This document shows, one piece after another, positions 9,157-19,286 of a DNA stretch of 64,000 nt; the first letter of the stretch is position 1, and each line of letters opens with the position of its first letter. The stretch is from contig NZ_JRUQ01000019.1 of the NCBI RefSeq assembly GCF_000773975.1, forward strand, positions 186,001-250,000, written 5' to 3'. The notes under the pieces were generated by a model, which ran no database searches, was not told the DNA's origin, and was given only the letters and a program-made list of their open reading frames with translations. The position numbers and the translations under genes were made by a program. The DNA comes from Erwinia typographi (GTDB lineage: Bacteria; Pseudomonadota; Gammaproteobacteria; Enterobacterales; Enterobacteriaceae).

Positions 9157-10001
9157 AGTCTGGCCTCGAACAGTTTTTCCAGCCCCACCACTCTCTGATA
9201 CAGCCAGAACAGCAGCAGAGTACAGACGAGCAATACCGAAGATAGCGCCGCAGCGAACCCCCAGTCGAAATAGGTTTCGATCTGGTTCTCTATCACCATG
9301 GAAATCATGGTGTCCTGCTGTCCCCCCATCAGCGCTGGCGTGATGAAGAATCCCAGCGACAGAATAAAGACCAGCAATCCGCCAGCGGCGATGCCAGGCA
9401 GACTCAGCGGTACATAGATGCGCCAGAACGCCCGGGTGCGCGACGCGCCCAAACTTTCCGCCGCGCTCAGCAAGCTGATATCAATGCCGCGCATCACGCT
9501 GTAGAGCGCCAGCACCATGTAGGGCAACAGAATATAGGTCATGCCGATCATCACCCCGGTCGAGGTATACAGCAGCTTCAGGGGCGCAGGGATAATCCCC
9601 AGCCACATCAGCAGCTGGTTGATTGCGCCCTCGGTGCCGAGCAACACCATCCAGGCATACGTACGCACCAGGATGCTGGTGAAATACGGTACGATCACCA
9701 CAATCATCCACAGATTGGCCTGCCGCACCGGCAGCCGCGCCAGCACGCAGGACAACGGATAACCCAGCGCCAGCGTGGCCAGCGTCACCATGACGGCGAT
9801 GCGCAGGGTGATCCACAGCACTTGCCAGTAGGCGGGCTCTTCCAGCAACCGCTGATAGTGTTTGAAGGTCAGGCCGGGATCGAGCAGGCTCAGCAGCAGC
9901 ATTTTGCCCAGCGGGTAGAGAAAAAACACCGCCAGCGCCAACAGCGCAGGAGCCAGCAGCAGCCAGGGACGCCAGCGTCTCATCCTGCCGAATCCGCTCA
10001 T
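9153..10001 (-). CDS. ABC transporter permease, PotB type
   Basis: Inner-membrane permease of 282 residues with about six helices. The conserved cytoplasmic loop SAAESLGASRTRAFWRIYVPLSLPG is the EAA motif, close to that of PotB and PotH. The start at ATG 10001 is chosen because it makes an ATGA overlap with the stop of the ATPase gene; a longer reading would overlap that gene by 31 bases. It forms a heterodimeric channel with the following permease. Confidence 0.9.
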   Translation of the reverse strand: MSGFGRMRRWRPWLLLAPALLALAVFFLYPLGKMLLLSLLDPGLTFKHYQRLLEEPAYWQVLWITLRIAVMVTLATLALGYPLSCVLARLPVRQANLWMIVVIVPYFTSILVRTYAWMVLLGTEGAINQLLMWLGIIPAPLKLLYTSTGVMIGMTYILLPYMVLALYSVMRGIDISLLSAAESLGASRTRAFWRIYVPLSLPGIAAGGLLVFILSLGFFITPALMGGQQDTMISMVIENQIETYFDWGFAAALSSVLLVCTLLLFWLYQRVVGLEKLFEARL

Positions 10002-11140
10002 TCTGCCGCCTCTGCGTCGATCAGCCACAGATGAGAAGGTTGCCAGCTAACGCCAACGTGCGCGCCAGGCCGCAACGCGCCTTGCAGATCCCGATTCTGC
10101 GCGGAAACCAGCAGCGGCATTCCGTCCGCCAGCCGCACTGTCGCTTTTACGGTATGACCGAGATACAACACTTCGCTGACCGTAGCGGATAACATTCCCG
10201 TTGATGTCGCGCCCTCTGGCTGCGTCAGCAGAATTTTTTCCGGCCTCAGCACCGCCATTGCCCGACCTCCAACCTTGAGGCCGTTGACACCGGAGGCTGC
10301 CAGCGTCTCTCCGCTGTCGAGCCGCATCCGGTAGTGCTGCCCTTGCGCCTGCTCGATTACGCCGCCGATAAAATTGGACTGGCCGACAAACTCCGCCACC
10401 CAGCGGTTTTGCGGGCGTTCATACAGCATGTCCGGCGCATCAATCTGAGCAATACGGCCGTTCTGCATCACCGCCACCCGATCGGACAGCGTGAGCGCCT
10501 CTTCCTGATCGTGGGTCACAAACACGATGCTTGCTCCCAGTTCGGTATGCAGGCGTTTGATCTCCAACTGCATGTGTTCTCGCAGGTTTTTATCCAGTGC
10601 GCCCAGCGGTTCATCCATCAGTAGCGCCTGAGGTTCAAAAATCAGCGCTCTGGCCAGGGCGATGCGCTGCTGCTGGCCGCCGGACAGCTGCCGCGGGTAG
10701 CGCTGGCCCATCTCCGCCAGCTTCACCATCTCCAGCGCCTGATGAACGCGCTGCCGAATCTCCGACCGTCCCATCCCCCGCATTTCCAGCGGAAAAGCCA
10801 GATTGGCCGCCACTGTCATATGCGGAAACAGCGAATAGTGTTGAAACACCACCCCCAAATTACGTTTGGCCGGCGGCAATTCAGTCACGTCATAGCCGTT
10901 AATCAGAATCTGGCCGGCGCTGGGCGCGGTGAACCCCGCCATCATCATCAGAGCCGTAGTTTTACCTGATCCGCTGGACCCCAGCAGCGTAACAAACTCC
11001 CCCGGCTTGACGATCAGGTCCAGGTTGTCCACCGCCGCCGCACCGCCATAGCGCTTGGTGATGGATTCCATGCGCAGTTCCGCCCCCAACGTCCTGCGGC
11101 GAACGTCTTGCCCGGTTGTGGTTTGAGTCGCGCTTTGCAT
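9998..11140 (-). CDS. ABC transporter ATP-binding protein, PotA type
   Basis: ATPase of 380 residues. It shows Walker A GSSGSGKTT, Q-loop FQHYSLFPHM, signature LSGGQQQR, Walker B LLMDEPLGALD and the switch His in VTHDQEEAL. A C-terminal TOBE regulatory domain follows from about residue 270, typical of PotA, FbpC and MalK. The ATG at 11140 shares a base with the TAA of the binding-protein gene (TAATG) and has GGGGAG six bases upstream, so it is preferred over a longer frame. It powers the two adjacent permeases. Confidence 0.92.
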   Translation of the reverse strand: MQSATQTTTGQDVRRRTLGAELRMESITKRYGGAAAVDNLDLIVKPGEFVTLLGSSGSGKTTALMMMAGFTAPSAGQILINGYDVTELPPAKRNLGVVFQHYSLFPHMTVAANLAFPLEMRGMGRSEIRQRVHQALEMVKLAEMGQRYPRQLSGGQQQRIALARALIFEPQALLMDEPLGALDKNLREHMQLEIKRLHTELGASIVFVTHDQEEALTLSDRVAVMQNGRIAQIDAPDMLYERPQNRWVAEFVGQSNFIGGVIEQAQGQHYRMRLDSGETLAASGVNGLKVGGRAMAVLRPEKILLTQPEGATSTGMLSATVSEVLYLGHTVKATVRLADGMPLLVSAQNRDLQGALRPGAHVGVSWQPSHLWLIDAEAAE

Positions 11141-12267
11141 TAGCTGCTCCCCAGCACCCAGGCTTGCCATTTCTCGCCCACGCGGCTGACATTATCCGCC
11201 CACCACTGGGCGTCCTGCTGGAACGAGACGTCGAAATGCGCCGGGCTGCCCGGCAGCTTGGCGAGATCCTCCGGGCGCACCAGATCGAAGGCGCGGGTGT
11301 TGGTAGGGCCATAGGCGATATAACGCGTCAGCGCCGCCTGGACGCTGGGCTGCAAGGCGAAATCGATGAAACGCTGCGCGTTGCGGGCGTTGGGCGCGTT
11401 CTTCACCACGCTCCAGTACTGCACCTGCTGTTTGGCCTGATTCCAGTCGATAGCCAACGGCGCTCCCTGATCGATCAGCGCCTGCGCCCGACCGTTCCAG
11501 ATGGCGCCCAGCACCGCGTCGCGTCGCTCCAACAACTGTGCGGACACCGCGCCGGTGTCCCACCATTTGGCGACGGCAGGTTTGATCCGCGATAACGAAG
11601 CGAATGCCCGATCGAGATCGATGGGATACAGGCCATTAACCGGTACGCCGTCCGCCAGTAGCGCCAGTTCCAGTTCAGCGGCGCCGGAACGTTGGTCCGC
11701 CAGCGTGCGCGGGCCGGGGAACCGTTTCAAATCCCAGAATTCCGCCCAGCCTTTCGGGTGATTATCCTGGCTAAACGCTTTAGTGTTGTAGGTCAGTACG
11801 GTGGCGAAAAACAGGTTGCCAACCATGTTGGGATGACGCACCGACGCACGGATATCGTCGGGATGGGTTAAGGTCATGCTCTGATAGTCTATCGGCGCCA
11901 GCGCGCCAGCTTTGTCCAGACTGATTTGCGCCACGTCCAGCAAATCCAGTACGTCAATATTGACCCGACCGGCGCGCACCATCGCCAGCACCTGTGCCGC
12001 AGTCGCCGGCTGCACTTTGACTTCAATACCGGTGGCTGCGGTAAAAGGCTGATAGATCGCTTTTTCCATTGCCTCCTGGTAAGCGCCGCCCAGTCCGCGC
12101 ACGATCACCTGTTGACGCTCGCCAGCCAGCACGGCTGGCGCGCCAAACGCGCCCAGCGCCAATCCTGCTCCCGCCAGCAGCGACTGCTTAATAAACTGCC
12201 GCCGGCCGTTTTCCGTCTCCCCCTGAGCAAGGCGGGGGGCAATCGTTTGCTGCATCACCTTCTTCAT
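11140..12267 (-). CDS. Periplasmic substrate-binding protein, PotD/PotF type, with Tat-like signal
   Basis: Extracellular solute-binding protein of 375 residues for the adjacent importer. The N-terminus has a twin-arginine stretch (GRRQFIKQS), then a hydrophobic core and an Ala-rich cleavage region (APAVLAGE), so export through Tat is likely. Most PotD homologues use Sec. The ATG at 12267 is preferred: AGGTGA lies seven bases upstream, whereas the longer frame starts at a GTG inside that very site. The mature part follows the VIVRGLGGAYQEAMEKAI pattern of family 1 polyamine/opine-binding proteins. The ligand is unknown. It is the first structural gene, 49 bases after the regulator. Confidence 0.87.
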   Translation of the reverse strand: MKKVMQQTIAPRLAQGETENGRRQFIKQSLLAGAGLALGAFGAPAVLAGERQQVIVRGLGGAYQEAMEKAIYQPFTAATGIEVKVQPATAAQVLAMVRAGRVNIDVLDLLDVAQISLDKAGALAPIDYQSMTLTHPDDIRASVRHPNMVGNLFFATVLTYNTKAFSQDNHPKGWAEFWDLKRFPGPRTLADQRSGAAELELALLADGVPVNGLYPIDLDRAFASLSRIKPAVAKWWDTGAVSAQLLERRDAVLGAIWNGRAQALIDQGAPLAIDWNQAKQQVQYWSVVKNAPNARNAQRFIDFALQPSVQAALTRYIAYGPTNTRAFDLVRPEDLAKLPGSPAHFDVSFQQDAQWWADNVSRVGEKWQAWVLGSS

Positions 12268-12316
12268 CGTTTTCACCTGTCGTCAATAAGTTGACTTATG
12301 CCGTCCGGCGGCATAG

Positions 12317-13222
12317 CTATTTTTTGGGTGGCGAGGACGATCCCCCACGCCGCTGACGGGAAGTCCCGCTGGCCGTTTTCCATAACCCCAGCGCCTTAAG
12401 ATTGTTATCCGAGCGCTCTAACCAGCGTTTCACGTTGTCTTCATCACTGGAGATCGCCTGGGCGATCAGCCAGTCAATCACCATCATGGTGCTGGTTTGC
12501 GACCACCAGCCCAGCGGCGAGCTGCTGCGCGCCACATACAGCGTTTCAACGGCCAGCGCCGCCAGCGGCGAGGTTACCCGGTCGGTCAGCGCCAGCACTC
12601 GTGCGCCCTGCAAGCGCGCTTGTTCCATAATGTCCAGGGTATAGGGCAGATAACGCTCATAACCGATGCCGATCAGCACATCATCGGAGGAGATGTGGCG
12701 CAGCCGATCGGCCAGATCGCCAGCCCCCAGCACAAACAGTTCCCCTTTGCCGCTGACGTGCTGTAGCATCCGCGCCAGATAACACCCCAGCGGATAGGTC
12801 GTGCCATGGGCGGTTACCCATACCTGGCGCGCCTGATTGATAAGCGTCGCCATGCGGGCCACGGTGGCGCAATCGTTGAGTTTGGCCGTTTCCCCCAGCA
12901 GCGCGCTGGCGTCATCAAACAGCGACTGACGCAACTCGTCATCCGTGGAAGGCGTGAGCTGCTGACTGCGAATGCCGCTGGCGCCAGCGCGTTCAATTAA
13001 CCCTACGCGCAGCGCTTTGCGCATATGCGGGTAACCCTCGTACCCCAGCGCTTTGGCGAAACGGATCACCGCCGCATCGCTCATCCCCGCCGTAGCGGCC
13101 AGCTGCCGGGCGGTCATAAACGCCACCTGTTCGCTATGGCTCAGGATGTAATTCGCCAGATGCTGTTGCGAAGGGGTGAGCAGTTCGAAATGCGCCTTGA
13201 TGCGCTCTGGAAAACTCATCAT
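12317..13222 (-). CDS. MurR/RpiR-family transcriptional regulator
   Basis: Regulator of 301 residues. The N-terminal HTH_6 domain (residues 1-80, with TARQLAATAGMSDAAVIRFAKALGYEGYP) precedes a SIS sugar-isomerase-like sensor domain at about 120-260. SIS domains usually bind phosphosugars, but members beside amino-compound operons exist. AGGAGG precedes the first of two tandem ATGs (13222, 13219). It heads the run of ABC transporter, M24 and GATase genes on the same strand and probably controls them. The C-terminal tail is basic and Ser/Pro-rich and may be disordered. Confidence 0.87.
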   Translation of the reverse strand: MMSFPERIKAHFELLTPSQQHLANYILSHSEQVAFMTARQLAATAGMSDAAVIRFAKALGYEGYPHMRKALRVGLIERAGASGIRSQQLTPSTDDELRQSLFDDASALLGETAKLNDCATVARMATLINQARQVWVTAHGTTYPLGCYLARMLQHVSGKGELFVLGAGDLADRLRHISSDDVLIGIGYERYLPYTLDIMEQARLQGARVLALTDRVTSPLAALAVETLYVARSSSPLGWWSQTSTMMVIDWLIAQAISSDEDNVKRWLERSDNNLKALGLWKTASGTSRQRRGGSSSPPKK

Positions 13223-13417
13223 TCGCCTCCTGATTTAAATGCTACATAAATTTCTTTAACTGTAGCACTTTCAACAATGCTCATCTTCATCAGATTTTTG
13301 CCGAATGAAAAATAGGTTTTTGTTATAGATGTGACGCAGCGCTTAAAACAGAAGGGAAATCGCCAGGGGAACACGGGGAAACTCTGGGAGTGTAGGGGGG
13401 AAAAATCCCCCCCGATT

Positions 13418-14212
13418 TTACGCCAGCCTTTGCGGATGGGTATAAATTGTAGCGCGGCCTGGCTTGCAGAAGCCAACCAGCGTCAGATTACTGCGCTCGG
13501 CCACCTCAACAGCCAGCCTGGTGGCCGCAGAGACCGCAAACAGGATCTCGACGCCGCACATTGCGGATTTCTGTACCATTTCATAGCTTGCGCGGCTGGA
13601 AACCAGCACCGCGCCCTGCTGCCAGCCCGGCTGCTGACTGCGCATACCCAACAGCTTATCCAGCGCTACGTGCCTGCCAACGTCCTCGCAGCCGCCAGCG
13701 AGGTTGCCATCCGGCAGCATCCAGCCGGCAACGTGGGTGCAGCCGGTCAGTTGCCCGACCGGCTGATAGCTTTTCAGCTGCGATAAGGCTTCGTCCAGTC
13801 GCTCAATCTCAAAAGTCTGGGTAAAGGGCAGCGGCGTGATGGGCTTGCCGATTTCGGCCAGCTGTTCAACGCCGCAAACGCCGCATCCCGTCCGGCCCGC
13901 CATCGCTCTGCGCTGCTCTTTCAGCCCGCTAAAACGGCGGCTGGAAAGCTCTACCTGCACCTCAATGCCCGTACCGGCTGGCTGAATATCGATGCCGTAA
14001 ATTTCTGACGGGGAGGAGATAATCCCTTCCGACAGGGAAAAACCGATGGCGAATGCTGCCAGATCTTTCGGCGTTGCCATCATCACTACGTGTGAGATAC
14101 CGTTATAGACCAGCGCGACCGGCACTTCATCCGCCAGCCAGTCCTGCTCAGGGCTCTGCAACGAACGACGCTGCCGAACCTCTACCCGGCTTAGTCCTGC
14201 GTTCTCACTCAT
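13418..14212 (-). CDS. fdhD: Formate dehydrogenase accessory sulfurtransferase FdhD
   Basis: Cytoplasmic sulfur carrier of 264 residues that passes sulfur from IscS to the Mo-bis-PGD cofactor, which formate dehydrogenases need for activity. The essential CxxC is Cys110 and Cys113 in TGCGVCG. The conserved [17 protein letters not shown] and [13 protein letters not shown] segments are present. It is transcribed away from fdoG across a 474-base region, the same arrangement as in E. coli. FdhD remains useful here although the catalytic subunit uses Cys, because it sulfurates the metal rather than the Sec residue. Confidence 0.95.
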   Translation of the reverse strand: MSENAGLSRVEVRQRRSLQSPEQDWLADEVPVALVYNGISHVVMMATPKDLAAFAIGFSLSEGIISSPSEIYGIDIQPAGTGIEVQVELSSRRFSGLKEQRRAMAGRTGCGVCGVEQLAEIGKPITPLPFTQTFEIERLDEALSQLKSYQPVGQLTGCTHVAGWMLPDGNLAGGCEDVGRHVALDKLLGMRSQQPGWQQGAVLVSSRASYEMVQKSAMCGVEILFAVSAATRLAVEVAERSNLTLVGFCKPGRATIYTHPQRLA

Positions 14213-14608
14213 CTTCTCGTAACCTCACCGCTTTTATTCACCTGAAACCCATCTGCCCCCGCAAAGTCTGCGGCCATAGTCTAACCCTGTGCGTTCAGAA
14301 AAGATTCCTCAGATTCTGAACCTGCGACCGTTTGATCGCAAAGAAAACCGAGCCCCTGAGGCACAGCGTGACTAAGAATTGGGATGCTTTGCGCCAACTA
14401 ATGCCAGGCAAGAACAGCCCTGTGGCTGGCAGGGAAAAATAATTACCCATGAACATTTAAAACATTAACGTCAAATATTAAAATTTAATTAGTATTATTT
14501 AATTTAAAAAATAACAATCATTATAACTGAATTAATTATAAGATTTTATCAAAAAAATAACTCTAAAGAGTAATTTTTGCGAGCCGCCAGCAATTAAATC
14601 GTGGCTTG

Positions 14609-14622
14609 TTGATTGATATCAA
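14609..14622 (+). promoter_or_regulatory. Perfect FNR box upstream of fdoG
   Basis: TTGAT-TGAT-ATCAA matches the FNR consensus TTGAT-N4-ATCAA at every specified base. Its centre (14615.5) lies 41.5 bases before 14657, the start predicted from the -10 element at 14644-14649. That is the class II activator position. Confidence 0.8.
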
Positions 14623-14640
14623 AAATCGCCTCTTGCAGAC

Positions 14641-14649
14641 TGCTATTTT
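14641..14649 (+). promoter_or_regulatory. Extended -10 promoter element for fdoG
   Basis: TGC-TATTTT has the TGn extension. No good -35 hexamer is present, which fits an FNR-dependent class II promoter. The predicted leader is about 30 nucleotides. Confidence 0.5.
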
Positions 14650-14686
14650 CGCTACCAAGGATATATAAAATTGAGCAAAATAGAAA

Positions 14687-17600
14687 ATGCAAATAAACAG
14701 ACGGAGCTTTTTTAAAATTTGCGCTGGCGGCATGGCCGGAACGTCCCTTGCCGTTCTTGGGTTTACACCAACCTTAGCGCAAGCCTCTCTTCGCGAATAT
14801 AAATTACTTCGCAGCAAAGAAACCCGAAATAATTGTACGTATTGCTCCGTGGGCTGCGGCATGTTGCTTTACAGCCTTGGCGATGGCGCCAAAAATGCTC
14901 GCTCAACTATCTATCATATCGAAGGCGATCCCGATCATCCGGTTAGCCGCGGCTCTTTATGTCCCAAAGGCGCCGGGGTGCTGGATTACATTCACAGTGA
15001 GCAGCGGCTGAAATACCCTGAGTATCGCGCGCCAGGCTCCGATCGCTGGCAGCGCATTAGCTGGGAAGAAGCCTTTACCCGTATCGCCCGGTTAATGAAA
15101 ACGGACCGTGATGCCAATTTCGAGGTGAAAAACGCGGCAGGCACCACGGTCAATCGCTGGCTGACCACCGGCATGTTGTGCTCATCCGCCGCCAGCAACG
15201 AAACCGGCCTGTTAGATTACAAATTTGCCCGGTCGATGGGTATGCTGGCGCTGGAGAATCAGGCGCGCCTGTGCCACGGCTCCACGGTAGCCGCTCTGGC
15301 GCCCAGCTTTGGTCGCGGCGCCATGACCAACAACTGGACTGACATCAAAAATGCCAACGTGATCCTGATCATGGGCGGCAACCCGGCAGAAGCCCATCCG
15401 GTAGGGTTCAAATGGGTGATTGAGGCCAAAACCCATAACAACGCCAAAGTTATCGTCGTCGATCCCCGCTTTAATCGCTCAGCCGCCGTCGCCGATATCT
15501 ATGCTCCGCTGCGGGCCGGAAGTGACGCCGCTTTCCTGATGGGCGTGGTGAATTACCTGCTGGAACATAACCAGGTGCAGCATGAGTATGTGAAGGCCTA
15601 TACCAACGCCGCGCTGATTGTCAGTGAAGGATATGGCTTTCAGGACGGGTTGTTCAGCGGCTATGACGAAACCAGCCGTCAGTATGATAAATCGGGCTGG
15701 CATTATGAACTGGACGCCAGCGGTAATGCCAGACGTGATGATACGCTCAGCCACCCACGCTGCGTGTGGAATTTACTGAAAGCCCACGCCAGTCGCTATA
15801 CGCCAAAGCTGGTCAGCCGGATTTGTGGCACCGCCACGGAAGATTTCCTGACCATCTGTCAGCAGTTGGCTACCACCTGCGTGCCGGACCGCACTGCCAG
15901 CGTACTTTATGCGCTGGGCTGGACACATCACTCAAACGGCTCGCAAATTATCCGCGCGGCGGCGATGGTGCAGCTGTTGTTAGGTAACATCGGCATGATG
16001 GGCGGCGGCATCAATGCGCTGCGCGGCCACTCCAACGTACAGGGCTATACCGATCTGGGTCTGCTGTCGCAAAGCCTGCCGGGCTACCTGACGCTGCCTT
16101 CAGAGAAGCAAACGACGCTTGAAAACTACCTTGAGCAGACGACCCCCGCCATGCTGCTACCAGGCCAGGTGAACTACTGGAAAAATACCGCCAGCTTCTT
16201 TGTCAGCCTGATGAAAAGCTTCTACGGAGACAAAGCGCAGAAGGAAAACAGCTGGGGCTTCGACTGGCTGCCCAAGTGGGATAAAGGGTACGATTGCCTG
16301 ACCCAGGCAGAAATGATGGTGCAGGGAAAACTCAACGGTTACCTGATTCAGGGCTTCAACCCGCTGGCCGCCTTCCCTGACAAAAACAAAGCCTTCCGCG
16401 CCTTTTCAACGCTGAAATATATGGTCGTCATCGATCCGCTCAGCACCGAAACCTCGAATTTCTGGCAGAACCACGGCGAATTTAACGACGTCGACCCCAA
16501 AACAATCCAGACAGAAGTGTTCCGACTGCCCTCTTCCTGCTTCGCGGAGGAAGACGGTTCTATTGCTAACTCCTCCCGCTGCCTGCAATGGCACTGGACA
16601 GCAGCCAGCCCTCCGGGAGAAGCCCTGCACGATGGGGAAATTCTGGGAAATATTTTCCTGCGTCTGCGTGAGCTTTATCGACAGGAAGGCGGCGTGGCCG
16701 CTGAACCGCTGCTGGCAATGAACTGGGACTATACCAACCCCTGGTCGCCTTCGCCTGAAGAAGTGGCAAGGGAGAGCAACGGCAAGGCACTGGCGGATAT
16801 TGTCGATGAAAACGGCAGGCTGGTGCTGAAAAAAGGCCAGCAGCTCAGCTCTTTTTCCCAGCTGCGTGACGATGGCACTACCGCCTGCGCCTGCTGGATC
16901 TACTCCGGGAGCTGGACGGAGGCGGGTAATCAGATGGCAAGACGTGATAACGCCGACCCTTCGGGCCTCGGCGCAATCAACGACTGGGCCTGGGCGTGGC
17001 CGCTAAACCGGCGCATTCTTTATAACCGCGCTTCAGCCGACACCCAGGGCAAAGCCTGGGACCCGCAGCGCAAGCTCATCGAGTGGAACGGTCGGCGCTG
17101 GGAAGGGCTGGACATTCCAGATTACCCCGTGACCACGCCGCCGGACCAAAATGTCGGGCCGTTCATCATGTTGCCTGACGGCATGGGGCACCTGTTCGCG
17201 CTGGACAAGCTCAGCGACGGCCCCTTCCCGGAACATTATGAACCGCTGGAAAGCCCCACCGGCACCAACCCTCTGCATCCTGCCGTGGTCTACAGCCCTG
17301 TGGCGCGACTGTTCAAACGCGACGCGGCGGCGCTGGGTAAAGCCGAACGCTTCCCTTATGTGGCCACCACCTATTCCATCACCGAACTGTTCCGTCACTG
17401 GACCAAACATGCGCGACTGAACGCCATCGCTCAGCCGGAACAATTCGTCGAAATTGGCGCTGAGCTGGCGGAAGCGAAGGGGATTAAGGCTGGAGAAACA
17501 GTGAAAGTCAGCTCGCAACGCGGGTTTATCAAAGCCAAAGCCGTAGTGACTAAACGCTTGCAGAGATTGGTTATTGACGGCAGGCAGGTCGATACCATCG

Positions 17601-17737
17601 GTATTCCCTGCCACTGGGGCTTTGAAGGCACGGCGAAAAAAGGCTTCCTGGCCAATACCCTGACACCTTCAGTGGGCGACGCTAATTCGCAAACGCCTGA
17701 ATACAAGGCTTTTCTTGTTAACGTCGAGAAAATATAG
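14687..17737 (+). CDS. fdoG: Formate dehydrogenase-O catalytic subunit, cysteine (non-Sec) form
   Basis: Periplasmic Mo/W-bis-PGD subunit that oxidises formate to CO2. It has 1016 residues, as in E. coli FdoG/FdnG. A Tat signal ([11 protein letters not shown]) is followed by the [4Fe-4S] motif [10 protein letters not shown]...CPKG. At codon 196 (15272-15274), where E. coli has UGA/selenocysteine before His, this gene has TGC, within [12 protein letters not shown]. The whole gene is therefore an ordinary ORF with no recoding. Downstream [25 protein letters not shown] and the C-terminal molybdopterin-binding domain are intact. The start has a weak ribosome binding site. It heads fdoGHI-fdhE. 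Cys enzymes of this family are active but usually slower. Confidence 0.96.
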   Translation: MQINRRSFFKICAGGMAGTSLAVLGFTPTLAQASLREYKLLRSKETRNNCTYCSVGCGMLLYSLGDGAKNARSTIYHIEGDPDHPVSRGSLCPKGAGVLDYIHSEQRLKYPEYRAPGSDRWQRISWEEAFTRIARLMKTDRDANFEVKNAAGTTVNRWLTTGMLCSSAASNETGLLDYKFARSMGMLALENQARLCHGSTVAALAPSFGRGAMTNNWTDIKNANVILIMGGNPAEAHPVGFKWVIEAKTHNNAKVIVVDPRFNRSAAVADIYAPLRAGSDAAFLMGVVNYLLEHNQVQHEYVKAYTNAALIVSEGYGFQDGLFSGYDETSRQYDKSGWHYELDASGNARRDDTLSHPRCVWNLLKAHASRYTPKLVSRICGTATEDFLTICQQLATTCVPDRTASVLYALGWTHHSNGSQIIRAAAMVQLLLGNIGMMGGGINALRGHSNVQGYTDLGLLSQSLPGYLTLPSEKQTTLENYLEQTTPAMLLPGQVNYWKNTASFFVSLMKSFYGDKAQKENSWGFDWLPKWDKGYDCLTQAEMMVQGKLNGYLIQGFNPLAAFPDKNKAFRAFSTLKYMVVIDPLSTETSNFWQNHGEFNDVDPKTIQTEVFRLPSSCFAEEDGSIANSSRCLQWHWTAASPPGEALHDGEILGNIFLRLRELYRQEGGVAAEPLLAMNWDYTNPWSPSPEEVARESNGKALADIVDENGRLVLKKGQQLSSFSQLRDDGTTACACWIYSGSWTEAGNQMARRDNADPSGLGAINDWAWAWPLNRRILYNRASADTQGKAWDPQRKLIEWNGRRWEGLDIPDYPVTTPPDQNVGPFIMLPDGMGHLFALDKLSDGPFPEHYEPLESPTGTNPLHPAVVYSPVARLFKRDAAALGKAERFPYVATTYSITELFRHWTKHARLNAIAQPEQFVEIGAELAEAKGIKAGETVKVSSQRGFIKAKAVVTKRLQRLVIDGRQVDTIGIPCHWGFEGTAKKGFLANTLTPSVGDANSQTPEYKAFLVNVEKI

Positions 17738-17748
17738 AGAAACGCACT

Positions 17749-18645
17749 ATGTCATTACAGACTCAAAATATCCTCCGTCGTTCAGCGACGAATGACTTAA
17801 CGCCTCCCCCTAAGGCGCGGGATCATCAGCAGGAGGTGGCAAAGCTGATCGATGTGACCACCTGCATCGGCTGCAAGGCCTGCCAGGTCGCCTGCTCGGA
17901 GTGGAACGATCTGCGGGATAAGGTAGGGACTAACGTCGGGGTATACGATAACCCTGGCGATTTGACCGCCAAATCCTGGACAGTAATGCGCTTTTCAGAA
18001 GTGGAAGAGAACGGCAGGCTGGAGTGGCTGATCCGCAAGGACGGCTGTATGCACTGTGCCGATCCCGGCTGCCTGAAAGCCTGTCCGTCTGAAGGCGCCA
18101 TAATTCAGTATGCCAACGGCATCGTCGACTTTCAGTCTGAGCAGTGCATCGGCTGCGGCTACTGCATCGCAGGCTGCCCATTTAACGTGCCGAGGCTGAA
18201 TAAAGAGGACAACCGCGCCTATAAATGCACGCTGTGCGTCGATCGCGTGGCCGTAGGTCAGGAACCGGCCTGCGTAAAAACCTGCCCAACCGGCGCGATC
18301 CGCTTCGGCAGCAAAGAGGAGATGAAGCAGGTTGCCGCAGAGCGCATCAGCGAGCTGAAAAGCCGCGGCTACAGCAACGCGGGGCTTTATGACCCGCAAG
18401 GCGTTGGCGGCACCCACGTAATGTATGTCCTACACCATGCCCATAAACCGCAGCTTTATCACGGCCTGGCAGAGGAGCCGTCCATTAGTCCGGCGGTGAC
18501 CTTCTGGAAAGGGGCCTGGAAACCGCTGGCGGCGATCGGCTTTGCGGCAACCTTCGCCGCCAGCGTCTTCCACTATGTGGGGATCGGGCCTAACCGGGTG
18601 AAAGAAGAGGATGACGAACGGGATGAGAAGGAAGAACGCAAATGA
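17749..18645 (+). CDS. fdoH: Formate dehydrogenase-O iron-sulfur subunit
   Basis: Electron-transfer subunit of 298 residues carrying four [4Fe-4S] clusters between FdoG and the cytochrome. Cluster motifs begin at Cys39 ([11 protein letters not shown]) and continue with [26 protein letters not shown] and CTLCVDR...CVKTCP. A single C-terminal transmembrane helix (residues about 255-280) anchors it on the periplasmic side. It follows fdoG by 11 bases and overlaps fdoI by four (ATGA). The C-terminus is rich in charged residues. Confidence 0.96.
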   Translation: MSLQTQNILRRSATNDLTPPPKARDHQQEVAKLIDVTTCIGCKACQVACSEWNDLRDKVGTNVGVYDNPGDLTAKSWTVMRFSEVEENGRLEWLIRKDGCMHCADPGCLKACPSEGAIIQYANGIVDFQSEQCIGCGYCIAGCPFNVPRLNKEDNRAYKCTLCVDRVAVGQEPACVKTCPTGAIRFGSKEEMKQVAAERISELKSRGYSNAGLYDPQGVGGTHVMYVLHHAHKPQLYHGLAEEPSISPAVTFWKGAWKPLAAIGFAATFAASVFHYVGIGPNRVKEEDDERDEKEERK

Positions 18646-19286
18646 AAAAGCACGATCGTATTCAGCGCTACAGCGCGCCGGAGCGCATTAATCACTGGAT
18701 TGTGGCGTTTTGCTTCGTGCTCGTCACGCTCAGCGGGCTGGGATTCTTCTTCCCCTCCTTCAACTGGCTGATGCACGTTCTGGGCACGCCGCAGCTGGCC
18801 CGCATCCTGCATCCTTTCGTCGGGGTGATGATGTTTGTCGCCTTTATGCTGATGTTTTTCCGCTACTGGCGGCATAACCTTCCTGAGCGTCAGGACCTCG
18901 AATGGGCAAAAAATATCCATAAAATTGCTCAAAACGAGGAAGTCGGCGATACCGGGCGCTATAATTTCGGACAGAAGTGCGTCTTCTGGGCGGCTATCAT
19001 TAGCCTGGTGCTGCTGCTGGCGAGCGGCATCGTCATCTGGCGGCCTTACTTTGCCGGTGCTTTTGCTATCCCGGTAATTCGCCTTGCTCTGGTAGTTCAT
19101 TCCGTTTCTGCGGTGATCCTAATCATCGTGATTATGGTGCACATTTACGCGGCGCTGTGGGTGAAAGGCACGATTACCGCGATGGTCGAAGGCTGGGTCA
19201 CCTCCGCCTGGGCGAAACATCACCATCCGCGCTGGTATCGTGCCGTTCGTGAACGGCAGCCGGAACAACAGGAAAAACGTCCCTGA
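18642..19286 (+). CDS. fdoI: Formate dehydrogenase-O cytochrome b556 subunit
   Basis: Inner-membrane di-heme cytochrome b of 214 residues with four transmembrane helices. It takes electrons from FdoH to menaquinone or ubiquinone. The N-terminal [15 protein letters not shown] segment and later His residues ([33 protein letters not shown]) supply heme ligands as in FdnI/FdoI. The start overlaps the fdoH stop by 4 bases, and the stop shares a base with the fdhE start, indicating tight coupling. Confidence 0.95.
   Translation: MKKHDRIQRYSAPERINHWIVAFCFVLVTLSGLGFFFPSFNWLMHVLGTPQLARILHPFVGVMMFVAFMLMFFRYWRHNLPERQDLEWAKNIHKIAQNEEVGDTGRYNFGQKCVFWAAIISLVLLLASGIVIWRPYFAGAFAIPVIRLALVVHSVSAVILIIVIMVHIYAALWVKGTITAMVEGWVTSAWAKHHHPRWYRAVRERQPEQQEKRP

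Larger units (their letters stand above)
14213..14686. promoter_or_regulatory. fdhD-fdoG divergent control region
   Basis: No coding sequence. Positions about 14440-14640 are very AT-rich. It holds the promoters of fdhD (leftward) and fdoG (rightward), including the FNR box and extended -10 listed separately. An imperfect inverted repeat around the AACTCTAAAGAGT core (about 14558-14578) is also visible. Confidence 0.6.

Noticed and set aside
13390-13412. GGGGGG-AAAAA-TCCCCCC hairpin downstream of fdhD as a terminator
   Set aside because: The stem is perfect but there is no T-tract on the fdhD side; it may stabilise RNA, so it was not listed as a terminator.
14687-17737. Reading fdoG as an interrupted or selenocysteine-recoded gene
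   Set aside because: There is no in-frame TGA; codon 196 is TGC and the frame is open from start to stop.
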